Origin: Lathyrus oleraceus
Taxonomy: Eukaryota > Streptophyta > Magnoliopsida > Fabales > Fabaceae
Assembly: GCF_024323335.1 (NCBI RefSeq)
Contig: NC_066583.1
Coordinates: 272,002,916 to 272,066,915, forward strand
Reading direction: 5' to 3'
DNA: 64,000 nt
Shown: in pieces, positions 11,056-22,229 of the stretch
Layout: each line of letters starts with the position of its first letter
How positions within the stretch are numbered: position 1 is the stretch's first letter
Translations under genes and position numbers: made by a program
The notes under the pieces: model-generated
Databases searched by the model: none
Told to the model about the DNA's origin: nothing
The model's input: only the letters and a program-made list of their open reading frames with translations

Positions 11056-12435
11056 ATGATGGACCCCGATATTTCCCCCAAACATTTTGTGTCTCCGGAT
11101 GCCAAATGTGTTGTTATGAAGGAGGTAGATGTTGGCAACCAATTTAAAAAAGAGCAAGAGTTTGAATTTTGTGACCACGTATTTCAATGGATTCGTACGG
11201 AGGCCCCCAAACTGAGATTTACTGTGGTAATCGGAAGGTCCAATAATGGTTCAGATAGAAGATGTGCATTTGTGACAATGATGTGTGAAAGAAGTGAGAA
11301 ATATAGACCTCCTCTCCAGAATTTTAAACGAGATGCCACCGGTTCAAGAAAATGTGAGTGTCATTTTAAGTTATATGATTATAATTTGGTAAACAAGAAA
11401 TGAAGATTTAATGTCATATGTGGTACCATGACTTGTGTGAAAAGTTAGTCGGTCATCCAATTGCGTGTCGCCTCATGCCGGGAGAGAAGGAATGTGTTGT
11501 AGACATGACATTGAATTTGGTTCAATCGAAAAATATACTTGCAACTTTAAAATGTAAAGTGTACAATATTTGGTAAAAACTAACAAGGCGTTGAGGGGGA
11601 AAGAACTGAAATGTAATATCTCTTAAAATTGTTGGATGATAACAGTTATGTGTCTAGGTACCTAACGTGCGAGGATGGAGTAACCGTTAGAGATATATTT
11701 TGGACTCATCCTGATTCCATCAAGTTGTTCATCATGTTTCCTAATGTGCTCATAATTGATTCATTATACAAGACCAACAAGTATAGACTTCCATTATTGG
11801 AGATGGTTCGTGTTACCTCTACTGAGAAGATTTATTCTGTCAGGTTTGCATTTCTAGAGAGAGAAAAAAAAGAGAATGTTATTTGGGCCTTAGAGGTGTG
11901 TTAGGCAATGTTATAGGATCAAGAAAAGATGCCTAAAGTGATTATTACCAACCACGATACCACGTTGATGAATTCAGTTGCATAGATATTTCCTACTTCT
12001 TATGCATTACTTTATAGGTATCACATAACAAAGAATGTGAGAAGTTGGGTTAAACCCGCGAAAGAGATAAAGTCTGAAGATGGAAAATTGTTAAGAAGGG
12101 TGTGGTTATGGAAAAATAATGGATTCATGGAATAGTATAGTAAATTCTTCCACTAAAGAGTTATATGTCGATTATGTTATACATTTCAAAAAGGTGTGTG
12201 AGAAATATTCTAATTTGTTGAAATATGTTGAAAGCACAATTCTTGGCCAGGTAAAGGAGAAAATTGTTTGTGTATGGACCGACTAGATTAGACACCTTGA
12301 GAATACAACAACAAACTGAGTTGAGTCTGCCCATGATACATTGAAGAATTGGTTGGGAAATAGTAAGGGTTGTCTTACCCCAAATTTTATACATCCTTCA
12401 TATGTTTTATATTACCACTTTATTTTGAATGAATG
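11056..12435 (+). pseudogene. MULE (FAR1/Mutator-type) transposase pseudogene, unit 1
   Basis: Pieces in several frames give a recognisable Mutator-type transposase. The N-terminal FAR1-like part (NNGSDRRCAFVTMMCERS, TGSRKCECHFKL) lies at about 11230-11400. The MULE catalytic region (VLIIDSLYKTNKYRLPLLE, FLEREKKENVIWALEVC) lies at 11629-11904. The segment with a YRYHIT-like motif is at about 12010-12040. Stops and frameshifts separate the pieces, so no protein is made. The C-terminal SWIM zinc-finger region is absent, and the reading runs into a SINE-like sequence at about 12430. A better-preserved relative lies at 24178-25596. Confidence 0.85.
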
Positions 12436-12540
12436 AGATATCACAATTGGTAGAAGAACATGTGTAAGGAGTTACAAGGCCGATGTCCTGAGTTTGAGTC
12501 TCGCCTTTCACATATTTGGTGTTTTTCTCCTTTTTTTATT
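12436..12540 (+). mobile_element. Possible tRNA-derived SINE head (unit 1)
   Basis: TATCACAATTGGTAG at 12439 resembles a polymerase III A box, and AGTTTGAGTCT at 12491 resembles a B box (GGTTCGANTCC). Their spacing is tRNA-like. A T-rich tail follows. The same arrangement is at 25597-25690. It begins where transposase homology fades, as expected for an insertion. I saw no target duplication. Confidence 0.4.
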
Positions 12541-12903
12541 TTCTATGCTTTTCGCATCTTTCTTTTTAGAATTATATTATTGTTAGGATTATTTTATTAG
12601 CATTATTATATTACTAACATCGTTTTCACTAACACTAGAATTATATTAGAATTATTTTGTTATTACTAGATTTATTCAAATTTTTACCATTAACATTATT
12701 ATATCTTTATCTTTTATAGTTGTTGTTGCTATTATTAAGCAAAAAAAACTAAAATCCTTTTATTATTACCTTTATTACACTATTTTTCATTATTATTCCA
12801 TCCCGATTCATTGGTTTGGGTCCTAAGAAACAAATAAGATCAAATCACATGAAAACCTTCATAATCCAACAAATCTCATTCAATTCTTGATCTAATTCTA
12901 CCC

Positions 12904-12911
12904 TATAAATA
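12904..12911 (+). promoter_or_regulatory. TATA box of the old Ogre-like LTR
   Basis: TATAAATA is followed by AGACC and, about 30 bp on, by an A-rich leader with AACAACAAC runs, as at many plant LTR transcription starts. The unit 2 counterpart near 26159 has decayed to AATAAATA. Confidence 0.5.
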
Positions 12912-14302
12912 GACCTACAATTACAACATAAAAGATCATCCACAATATAGAAAAAATCAATCCCTAAAGGTTGTTGCTCTTCACACTGAAGAACAACAAC
13001 AACTAAACGTTAAATCTTCAACATCCATCCAAGCAAAAAAGGAAGAAGGAATCTTGAATAGAAGAGGAGGGGGAAAAGTACAAAGAAAAGGGAAAGAAAG
13101 GAAGGAGGAATCAACTTAAATTGATCACGACACTCCAGGTTGGCAACTCCGACTGCTTTTACAACTCCCAACATTGTGTTTGCATTGTCATAATTTTGTA
13201 TTCGTTTGCATATTTGTTTTTTTTGTTGTAAGTTTTGATTTTATATGATTCATGATTATGACATTTGTTTTATTTATGTATTTGTCTATTTTAATGATTT
13301 TTTGCTAATATAATTCATTTAGTGTTGCTTATACCATTTATGTTTTCTTTTTTCCTTTTTATTTTATACTCAAGTTTTTATTATTATCATTATTATAAAA
13401 CTACAAAAAATAATAATAACCTGGTTCTTTTTTAATTCACATGTCCAATTTTAAATCAAATTCAACTAAGTTTACAAATCAAAAATTTAAACTAATCATA
13501 AATCAATTTAAAAAAAAAAATAACATGAATCAATTTTCTTTTAGTGAAATATCTAGTTTTTTTAAGACTAAATCCTAACAAAAAACCATTCGACACAACA
13601 CCATAATAAAAGTTTTTTAAAACAAAAAAAAATCATATATCAACCTTTTTTTAATATCATGAAATAATTTGTAAAAATCAATATTATTGTTTTTCTAACA
13701 ACTCATTAAAAATGAGGAAGACAAATTTCTAACAAATCCTAATCAACAAATTTCATACGCTAAATTTTTTAGAATCAAAATAATACCCCTATTATTGATT
13801 TAATTAGTTTAACTTAATTAATTTAATTTAGGTTAATTTTAGATTTCATTTCATTTAATTATTTCAGATTAAAAAAGAAGATAAAATTTCAAATGCAAAA
13901 ACACAAAAACACCCTCTCTTATTTTTTATCACTATTATTAGTATCATCATTTTTTTTCTTAATTAATTAATTAGTTAATTCTCTTAATATATTATTTAGT
14001 CAAATTATAAAAATTATAAAAATACAATAGAAAATGTCCTTTTTACTTTTATTAGGATATTTAGACAAAAACAAAAAAATATTAATTATCTCATTTAATT
14101 GATTTAGTGTTCGATTAGTTTTTCTCTTTTTTATCTATGTTATTTTATTTTGATTATCATGAAAAGGACAAAAAAAATCTCTTTCATCTTTTATACCTTG
14201 TGTTTTTTTCCATTAGTTTACTTTAGTCTAATTTAGTTTTAAATTCACAAAAGAGCAAATTTACTTCTTTGTAATTCAATATTCAAAAAAAATCAAAATA
14301 AC

Positions 14303-14305
<3 letters not shown>

Positions 14306-14386
<81 letters not shown>
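14306..14386. repeat. (AT)n microsatellite, about 40 repeats
   Basis: This is an uninterrupted run of alternating A and T about 81 bp long. The aligned place in unit 2 (about 29025) has only a short TATACATATCATATCC, so the expansion came after the duplication. Confidence 0.97.
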
Positions 14387-14388
<2 letters not shown>

Positions 14389-15018
14389 TACCCTGTTTTA
14401 TATACTAAATTAAATATTAATTTTTGCAAATCAAACTGATTGATTGGTGTCACGTCTTATCAATCAGAGAACAATCTAAATTCAATTCAAATCCACTTAA
14501 ATAATTTGTTATTTGCCCTTGTGCATTGAGACTTTTTTTCAAACAAATGTTTTTTCGTCCCGATGCGTTGAGATCTTTTCACAATTAAAAACAACAAGAA
14601 CACACCATTTTTTTCTAGATGGACTACGGTACTCTAATCCTTCATGTTGCTTGAAGATACGTAGGCATAGAGTTGAAACACTCTAGCGGTACAATAATAT
14701 AAACTTTTTTTGTCCCCCTTCCTTTTTTATGAAAAAAATAATAATATAACTTTCTTGAAAATAAATAAAATAAAGTGTTAAGCATAATAATAAGTAATCT
14801 AAATAGACATCCATTAAGCAAACATGGTTAACCCTAGAGCTAGAGAAAGCTCTCATTAAGTACAATATAAATGAGAGGTGTTTAACACATTCCCCTTTCT
14901 TAACTAATTCCGGAACCTTAGTGTCTCACCCTTAACTTTAGGTTTTATCATTATTTTCCTATTCCTTAGGAAAGAACAAAGGGTGATGGTGACTCTGTAA
15001 TTTTTCAGTCACGACAGT

Positions 15019-15036
15019 TGGCGACGATGCTGGGGA
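15019..15036 (+). promoter_or_regulatory. Ogre-type (tRNA-Arg) primer binding site, unit 1
   Basis: TGGCGACGATGCTGGGGA differs at two bases from the site of the intact Ogre element (54337-54354). It follows two bases after the LTR end CGACA. This identifies the preceding sequence as an Ogre-like 5' LTR on the plus strand. Confidence 0.8.
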
Positions 15037-15096
15037 CTCCTAAAGAGAGTCAAGCCTGCCCTTTAGATTCTAGGGTTGTTTATTTTGCCTGTTTGT

Positions 15097-15099
15097 GTA
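15097..15099. repeat. Target site duplication GTA, left copy (CACTA)
   Basis: GTA precedes the terminal CACTACGCC and recurs at 20595-20597. Three-base duplications are typical of CACTA transposons. Confidence 0.92.
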
Positions 15100-15500
15100 C
15101 ACTACGCCAAATAAGGGAAAAGAGGGCGCTTATTTTGGCCTATAACAGCGCTTTTAAGCGCCCTCTAAAGTGGCGCTGGCATAGGTAAAGACAGCGCTTT
15201 ATTTTCCTGGAGAAAGCGCTGTCTAAAGTGGCCCTTTAAGGGCCACATTATAGTGCGCTTTCAGAAAAAAGCGCCCTCTGGAGTGGTCCATAAAGGGAAA
15301 CCTTAGAGGGCGCTTTCTGGAAAAAGCGCCCTCTAAAGTTGTCAATGTAAAGTGTTTAGAGGGCGCTTTCTGGAAAAAGCGCCCTCTAAAGTTGTCAATA
15401 TAAAGTGTTTAGAGGGCGCTTTCTGGACAAAGCGCCCTCTAAAGTTGTCAATGTAAAATGTTTAGAGGGCGCTTCCTACATAAAGCGCCCTCTAAAGTGT
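15100..15500. repeat. Left subterminal repeat region of the CACTA element
   Basis: Repeated hairpin-forming units read AGAGGGCGCTTTCTGG then AAGCGCCCTCTAAAG. Four recur at about 54-bp spacing (near 15303, 15357, 15411 and 15466), separated by AAGTTGTCAATGTAAA-type spacers. In the family such arrays bind the element's own proteins. Confidence 0.93.
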
Positions 15501-15828
15501 TAGTTATTTTAAAAAAAATTGTTTGAAAAACAGTGGATATTTAATTGGTAACCCGTTCGCATGCTGCAAAAGTGTAAAATTCATATTGATTTCATCCTTT
15601 AATCCAATGTTATACACCATTAATCCATTGATATATACAACATGAATCCATTTATATACAACATTAATCCTCCATATATACAACATTAATATATGATTCT
15701 TTGATCAACAATATACAACAACATATTCATGATTTAGTAAAAGTACAACAACAATATACAACATATATACAACAACAGCATACAACAACAACATTCCATA
15801 CATATATGTACAACAATATACAACCTAG

Positions 15829-18800
15829 CTATATGATTCTTTGATCAACAATGAATTGACACAATTCATCCTTCATTTCATCCAAATGAGCTCTTGAGTA
15901 AGATTTGTATTCCTCAAAGTACTACAATTAAGAGAATAAAACATATTCATGATTTAGTAACAAATTAGATGAAATATCCGATAATATTAAAATAAACCCT
16001 AAGTTATTATTCCATACCATTTTTGGGATGTCTATACGATTCAACGCAATGATATCTCTCATAAATCTCAATACAAAAAATCCGCAATCGACCGAATTAT
16101 TTTGCTGAGGACACTACACAGAAAAACAAACAATATATATATAGTTAATTTCTTACAAACACTATTATAAGCAAAAAAACAAACACTATTATAAGCAAAA
16201 ATAAGATACTTAATATATACCTGAACTCTGATCCAGGTAATGTCCTTCCTATTGCGATAATTCTTTTTCGATCTAAATTTTATTATTGCCCTAACAAAAT
16301 AAAAACGTATATTGAGATCAATCTGACAGACATAATTAAATATACAAATACACACGAATATTTAGGGGAATTTCACTTACGCGTCAACCGTCTTCTTCAT
16401 ACTCGGATATTTACTCCAATCACCCGATAACGAATCGAGATAATACACTATTAGTCTCGAAAGATCCATAGCAACCAACACCCAGTGACCACTGTAAAAT
16501 AAAACAAAAATTTAGATGAATGAAAATTTTCTACGTAAAAGATATACATAGATTAGAATGAAATTATTAGAAAGAAAATCTAACCCGTTGCCAGAATTAA
16601 ACGGTAAAAAATACAAACTGGGTGTAGTATTATCGCCGGCCGCCATGAATCTATCGACTAGATCATTCTTTACGGATGTTGGATTTTTCGTTATTAACGT
16701 TGCGTTGATACGGGAAGCAGCAATAAAATTGAAACGGTTACACAATTCAGTTCCCCGCAGCAATGTTACATACATATACCTTAAATAGAAACATAATAAA
16801 CATTAGACTACTCATTGAAATATGTAAATAAATTGTTCAACTAAGTAAATTATAGATTGATCGGAGTACCATATGTATGTATGAATGACAGCGATGCCCA
16901 ATTCGTCGTGTTCAAAAAGTTGTTGCATGTCCTCCTTTGCAATTATTTCGAAATGAGCAGCTCCGAAAACACCTTCATCAAAATCTATACTACGAATGGC
17001 CCCTTGCATAATATCGGACTCATTCACCATTTTCTCAAGACGCATCATAATTTGAGATTTTGTCCCGGACGTCGTTGGAGGAATATCGTTACCAGCTTTT
17101 TTCAACTTTCGACCGGGAACCTAAAAATTCATATAAATTAAATCATGACTTTTTGTGATGCAACAGAATCGTTGCGTATATAATTCAATAGGTATATATA
17201 TTTGTACCTCTTTTAGAGATGCAACCGACTCGATGCGTCTTGAAATCCCTTTACCAGCTTTATGCGTGGGTCTTGTAGGAGTCTAACATTACCATGTAAT
17301 AAGGATTGATTAAATATCATAATTGTAGCTGAATTGAAATGTGAATACTAAAGATTCATAATCATTTAGAACATATATACCTCGGCATCTGGGAAAATTA
17401 GATCTGACGGCCATCCAACAAAGGACCCGACTGCTTCTTGCATCAACGTTGTCTCTGAAACAACGTCAGGTAATGGTAGAAGCGCGTCGGTATCTAATAC
17501 AAGGTCAACCGAAACTTTCATATATCCCACCGGGAGGGGATTATGGTGAAGTAATTCACCCGAAGTGTTGTGCACTTTTCCCTTGCCAACCATGCGATAA
17601 GTTGGTGACGATAGATACAGCTGACAAGGTGAAATGCCCTAAACCAATAATAAATGTTATTGTTAACGTGTATATGTGTCAAGTAAAAAAGTGCTATTTT
17701 AATTTCATAATAACATATATAATTACCTCGGGAAATTTCGGTTGACAATTGATACTAGCTCGGTCACTAGTATCTTTTGCCTCGGAGGCGCACCTTTCCT
17801 CTCTATACCTTGCATTCTCGTTTTGCAGTTGGAGTACTTGTGCCCTTAACTCCGCCAAGGTCTCCATCACCTCTTTGTTGGTAGGATTTTTTGTTTTTGG
17901 TTTTTTATAAAATGACGACGGAGTCACACCAAAACCCTTACCCCTCACACGACCGGAATACTCAGGAACATTTAGTACTCGACTAAGTACGCTCCTGCAA
18001 TCCTGGACCTCGGTTGAAGGTACGGTTTGGGATGAAGTCTCCTGAAATATTATTAGAGGAGATTAAAAATGAATTATATGTCTAACAAAATTTTCGATAT
18101 AATTAAAGAAATAATGTTACATATACTTACACATTCGTCATAAACAGTTTGGACTGCTTCAACGACAGCCCCATCCTTCCCAACCCGAGCAGCCTTCCAT
18201 AATACGTGCTCCGGAAGAGATGTTGCGTCACTTTTCTCCTCGGCTAGCTACACATTGAATTAGATTATAAGATCATCAATTATAACATATTGTGACAATG
18301 TATAAGCTCATAGCATTTGAATATACTCACAATTCTTTGTTGTAACCGTGCATATCCCGTACGCCCTTTTTTGTACGGATACGCGGGTTTTGATGCCCTT
18401 TTCCGATTTATGTCGCTTACTTCCTGTATAAAAAAGTTTAAGGCATATTAGAACCAAGTAACTTAACAATTGTATAATACCATAATTAATAGACATTACA
18501 TGCAATTTTTCGTTTCTTCGTTTGGCGACAAAGTTATTCCATTCATCGGCTGAAATAATCTCGGCATACTTCATTGGCCGTTCTGCTCCAACAAATTTTC
18601 CTTCCTCGTCCTTGAGAAATTTGTTGGATAAAAAGGATCGAAATCCTCGGAGTCTTTTTCCGGCCAATTGAATACAATATTTTTGCCGGCTTTCATCGAT
18701 GTGAAAGGATCTCTAAAAAACATACACATGGAGTGTGTTATTATAAAGTAATATTATAACAATATATGGTCAATAAATAGTCAACAAAAAAAACATATAA

Positions 18801-19102
18801 CAATATATGGTAAGTACCTGTATCTCCGACCATATTTTTTCTTTTCCAACCTTCAAGTCCGGACTTCTCCAATTATCACATGTAATCGGAATATGTTGTC
18901 GAACAAGGAAACCAATGTAACTTGCCAACATTGAACCGTTAGGCTCAATTAGTTGGTCTTCAGCACTCCAATGTACTTCAAATTTTACACCCTTGTCTCT
19001 TGCACGAATGATTGACTTCATAACAGTCAATCCTCGTTTGATTTCTTTTTCAACATTGTTACGTGATCCATTCTTGTCATGGGTATCGTCTTGGTTAGCC
19101 AT
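15829..19102 (-). CDS. CACTA-borne gene: transposase-like N-terminus, coiled coil, C-terminal Ulp1 (C48) protease
   Basis: I predict 13 exons on the minus strand: 19102-18818, 18712-18500, 18423-18331, 18247-18131, 18041-17727, 17638-17381, 17282-17208, 17120-16870, 16779-16585, 16491-16381, 16290-16221, 16113-16018 and 15921-15829. All introns are GT-AG. The exons total 2172 bases, so 723 residues plus a TAG stop with no internal stop. The start is MANQDDTHDK. Residues 95-200 (GKRLRGFRSFLSNKF, NRKRASKPAYPYKK) resemble the plant Ptta/En/Spm transposase-like domain. A coiled coil lies near 292-325. The C-terminus has GGHWVLV, YYLDSL and PQQNNSVDCGFF, which supply His near 602, Asp near 619, Gln near 664 and Cys near 671 of a Ulp1-type cysteine protease. 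Such proteases cut SUMO-like modifiers, but the role in transposition is unknown. Exon limits are my prediction. Confidence 0.85.
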
Positions 19103-19740
19103 TTTATCTGTAATATAGAAATGATTCAATAAGACCCAAGTAAGACAATGATTCAATACGTGAACACATTCATATACCTTCCATTTCTCTCATGTTACAA
19201 CAATCTAAACTCTTTTTTTTTTATCATTATTGAATACAAACTCACACACCTACTGCATGCAAAAGACCAATGCAAACTTATGGTGTTTGGAACATGAACA
19301 AACTTGCATCCATAATCATCAAACTTCCAAGCATAAGCTCAAACACACTTCAAATGATATCAGTTTTCAATCAGAAATAAAAAACTTAGTTTGCCCTAAA
19401 CAACGTTAATCAACATAATGCACAAAATGTAAAACTAAGTTTAGAAAATGCCCTAATCAAACACATGAAGAAAGTGAACGGTAACGATGGAGAAGAGAAA
19501 TACCTTCAAGGTGACGGTAACGATGGAGAGGAAAGTGAACAGTGACGGTGAACGTGAACTCAGTGAACGTGAACGCAGCAGCAGAAAAAGGCGACGGCGA
19601 CGATGACGGTGAGGGAGGGAGAACGAACGGAGGACGAGCGTAATCGCAGTAGAGAGTAATCGCAGTGGAGAGAAAACCCAGTTACGTAAACGAAATAGCT
19701 TATAGAGAGGGAAAATAAAGAGACATGCAGTATATGTTAT
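19103..19740 (-). promoter_or_regulatory. Upstream region of the CACTA gene
   Basis: This stretch between the gene start and the right subterminal repeats should hold the promoter and 5' leader. It has a GA-rich, GTGAACG-repeated segment at 19470-19680. I could not identify a TATA box with confidence and see no other ORF. Confidence 0.4.
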
Positions 19741-20594
19741 AATTTTAATGTTTACTAAAGGGGACCTTAGAGGGCGCTTTTGTAAAAAAAGCGCCCTCTA
19801 AAGGGGGCCTAAGAGGGCGCTTCTGAAAGCGCTCTCTAAGGCTTTCCAAAAGCGCCTTCTAAACTGGAAATGTACATGGACTTAGAGAGCGCTTTTTTAA
19901 AAGCGCCCTCTAAGGGTAACCTTAGAGGGCGCTTTCACTAAAGCGCCCTCTATTGTTGTCCCTCCATTTCCTCATTATTTTTTTTTGGCTTCACTTTAGA
20001 GGGCGCTTTGTTACGAAAGCGCCCTCTAAAGGGGGCCTAAGAGGGCGCTTCTAAAAGCGCTCTCTAAGGCTTTCCAAAAGCGCCTTATAAACTGGAAATG
20101 TACATGGACATAGAGAGCGCTTTTTCAAAAGCGCCCTCTAAGGTTACCCTTAGAGGGCGCTTTCAATAAAGCGTCCTCTATTGGTGTCCCTCCATTTCCT
20201 CATTATTTTTTCGCTTCACTTTAGAGTGCGCTTTGTTACAAAAGTGCCCTCTAAAGGGGGCCTAAGAGGGCGCTTCTAAAAGCGCTCTCTAAGACTTTCC
20301 AAAAGCGCCTTATAAACTGGAAATGTACATGGACATAGAGAGCGCTTTTTCAAAAGCGCCCTCTAAGGTTACCCTTAGAGGGCGCTTTCAATAAAGCGTC
20401 CTCTATTGGTGTCCCTCCATTTCCTCATTATTTTTTCGCTTCACTTTAGAGTGCGCTTTGTTACAAAAGCGCCCTCTAAAGTGCGCTGTCTATTCCAATA
20501 GTATGCTCCTTATTTTTTCTCTTCACTTTAGAGTGCGCTTTTGTAATGAAGCGCCCTCTAAGGGGCGCTGTCTATTCCAGTTTTTGGCGTAGTG
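19741..20594. repeat. Right subterminal repeat region of the CACTA element, with a 225-bp tandem repeat
   Basis: The region is dense in AGAGGGCGCTT / AAGCGCCCTCT inverted motifs. Larger units beginning TCACTTTAGA at 19991, 20217 and 20441 repeat with a period of about 225 bp, each containing several hairpins and the phrase CCTCCATTTCCTCATTA. It ends in GGCGTAGTG. Confidence 0.92.
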
Positions 20595-20597
20595 GTA
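20595..20597. repeat. Target site duplication GTA, right copy (CACTA)
   Basis: GTA follows the terminal GTAGTG and matches 15097-15099. Confidence 0.92.
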
Positions 20598-21780
20598 TTA
20601 TGTTTTTATATTTTTATTCTTTGCCATTAGTTTATTTATCTATTGCATTTTTTTAAATTTTTTTATTATCCTAACATCTAAGAGCTTTATTCTGAGAGTA
20701 AGCTCTATACCCGAGCTCGAGAAGGAACATAAGCTAAGTAAGGGGTCGTCCTATTTTGGTCGTTGTGGATTCTTATCCCATGAGGGTTTTAATGACGATT
20801 CCGCCTAGAATAGACCGGTCTAAAGAATTTGTCATGAGTTGGCTAGCCCTTCTTCATGATGAAACTTTGAGCTTGATCCATGACTCTAGGGGCCTCTCCT
20901 ATAACCTGAACGTGAGACTTCCTTCATATGAAGGCTCCCTAAGGGAGACCCTACTGAAATTTTATCATGGGAGGGATATGCCCTATCATGATGGAATTTA
21001 ACCTAGGGTCCATGACCTTGGGTTTGTTATGAAAAAACAAATAAAATCCTAGAGCTTACCTTGTGAGGGGAACAGGTAGAAATAACTTAGGACCTTTTAT
21101 AGGAGCTTTCCTTTAGGTCATCCTATTCATATTCCTATCATGTATGACACTTCATATAATTTTCATTAAAATTGGTTATTCTATCATTGTAAGCCCTCCT
21201 GTAGGTTGTTCTATCATCATCTTATCCCTAAACTCGTTTGGGTTTCCCATGCTGATCATTATCCTTATCTATAAGGAGCCTTCTTAAACAAGGTTTCCTT
21301 ATATTTAGCATTATCCTTAAACTCATATGTGGGTTCTATATCCATCACTATCCTAAACCCGTAGGGGTTTCCTTAGGTCTATCTTTATCCTAACCTCGTA
21401 TTGCATTACATCTCCATGAAAAAAAACTTTTAGCATACCTACAAAATGAAAGACAAATATTTTTGTATACCCATGCATTTTCATGCATTTGCATATCCTT
21501 TCCGCTTTTGACCCTCCATCAAATGTTGTCTAACTATTAGACTTCCTAATACTCGTACACATACTCAAAAGTATGTCTCAAGAAACTATGGAGGGACTCA
21601 AGAAAGGCAAGTACCATTGAATAGAGAAGGTAACCCTTCGCCATGCCAACTGCGGGGCTACCCAGAGCCTTAAATGCAGCAACCGTGGATGATAACTCCG
21701 TAAGAAAATCCACAACAGTATTCTTGACAGTAGTAGCCTCATACGCCTCATCGATCACGAGATCAGTGTGTCCTGCCACG
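20598..21780 (+). other. Leader region of the old Ogre-like element, unit 1
   Basis: It aligns with 29740-30925 in unit 2. Open stretches such as 20756-21001 (IPPRIDRSKEFVMSWLALLH) are only partly shared, and the unit 2 copy is broken by stops. Repeated phrases of the type CCTTAAACCCATATGGGTT occur at 21180-21400. I cannot assign a protein. The antisense ORF at 21546-21779 has a counterpart at 30685-30927 simply because the DNA is duplicated. Confidence 0.5.
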
Positions 21781-21789
21781 AAAATAAAG

Positions 21790-22075
21790 CTTGGAAGGAA
21801 ATAAGATCCTTTACCAAATTCTTATGGCCAACTATCTTAACACTTGCTCAGAGATGCCCTAGTGAAGCTACAATCAGTTGATCCTCCTCCTCGTCCATAT
21901 CCTACAAGTCATGGCGAGAATTCCCGATGTGAGCACAAAGTTCAAGACCCGATCGACAAGTAGGTGACTTTCAAAGAAGGAGTCCCATTAGTAAACAATC
22001 ACCCTTACTATGACAAAGTGCAAGAACTTGAAGAAGTGTCTCATAAACTCAGTTGGATCAACAAGGAAGCTCACC
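21790..22075 (+). pseudogene. Ogre/Tat-type gag remnant, unit 1
   Basis: The plus-strand reading gives LLRDALVKLQSVDPPPRPYP, then KVQDPIDK, then VTFKEGVPLVNNHP. This resembles the gag stretch around the zinc site of the intact Ogre element (SYTELLPELLKLGMIELRTM and HKVQDLIDAKAINFAPVPNV, on the minus strand near 50140-49920). The zinc-site residues between them are missing. Several stops make it non-functional. Confidence 0.5.
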
Positions 22076-22229
22076 CCTAGGATCATTAGGCCTTTATCAT
22101 TTCTAATTGTAATTTCTTTGTATCTAATTATTATTTGGTGTAAACTTTTGTACTATATGATCAGTAGTTCTATGAAGAAAATAGATCTACTCAGTTGATA
22201 CGAATAGATCTTAGGTCTCATAAACTCAG

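Larger units (their letters stand above)
12541..15016 (+). repeat. 3' part of an old Ogre-like LTR (plus strand), unit 1
   Basis: The LTR end is inferred from CAGTCACGACA at 15006-15016, directly followed by an Ogre-type primer binding site. A TATA-like box lies at 12904. A long AT-rich downstream part is shared with unit 2 (27622-29664). The upstream LTR boundary was not found, since MULE and SINE sequence interrupts it. There is no coding content. The small ORF at 14683-14865 is chance. Confidence 0.6.
15100..20594 (-). mobile_element. CACTA (En/Spm) DNA transposon carrying a Ulp1-protease gene
   Basis: The 5495-bp element has perfect terminal inverted repeats CACTACGCCAAA and TTTGGCGTAGTG with a GTA target duplication. 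Both subterminal regions are packed with inverted AGAGGGCGCTTT and AAAGCGCCCTCT motifs. The only gene seen is a 13-exon minus-strand gene at 15829-19102. No TNP2-type transposase is visible, so mobility probably depends on another element. It lies in the leader of the old Ogre-like sequence of unit 1. The aligned position in unit 2 (about 29735-29745) is empty. Confidence 0.95.
9222..22175. repeat. Tandem duplication, unit 1 (about 7.5 kb without its CACTA insertion)
   Basis: The sequence from ATAGATCTTAGGTCTTCA (about 9226) to ATGATCAGTAGTTCTA (about 22172) is matched in order by 22230-31321. Shared landmarks are the MULE end, transposase pseudogene, SINE-like head, LTR with TATA-like box, primer binding site, leader and gag remnant. 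Unit 1 alone has the AT microsatellite and the CACTA element. Divergence is high, with many substitutions and small indels, so the duplication is old. Confidence 0.8.

Noticed and set aside
12436..12510. A tRNA gene
   Set aside because: Only box-like motifs are present. No cloverleaf with acceptor stem could be formed by eye, so SINE-like is the better reading.
21546..21779. Antisense ORF conserved in the second unit (30685-30927)
   Set aside because: Conservation follows from the duplication. The plus strand of the same area matches Ogre gag, so the antisense frame is probably accidental.
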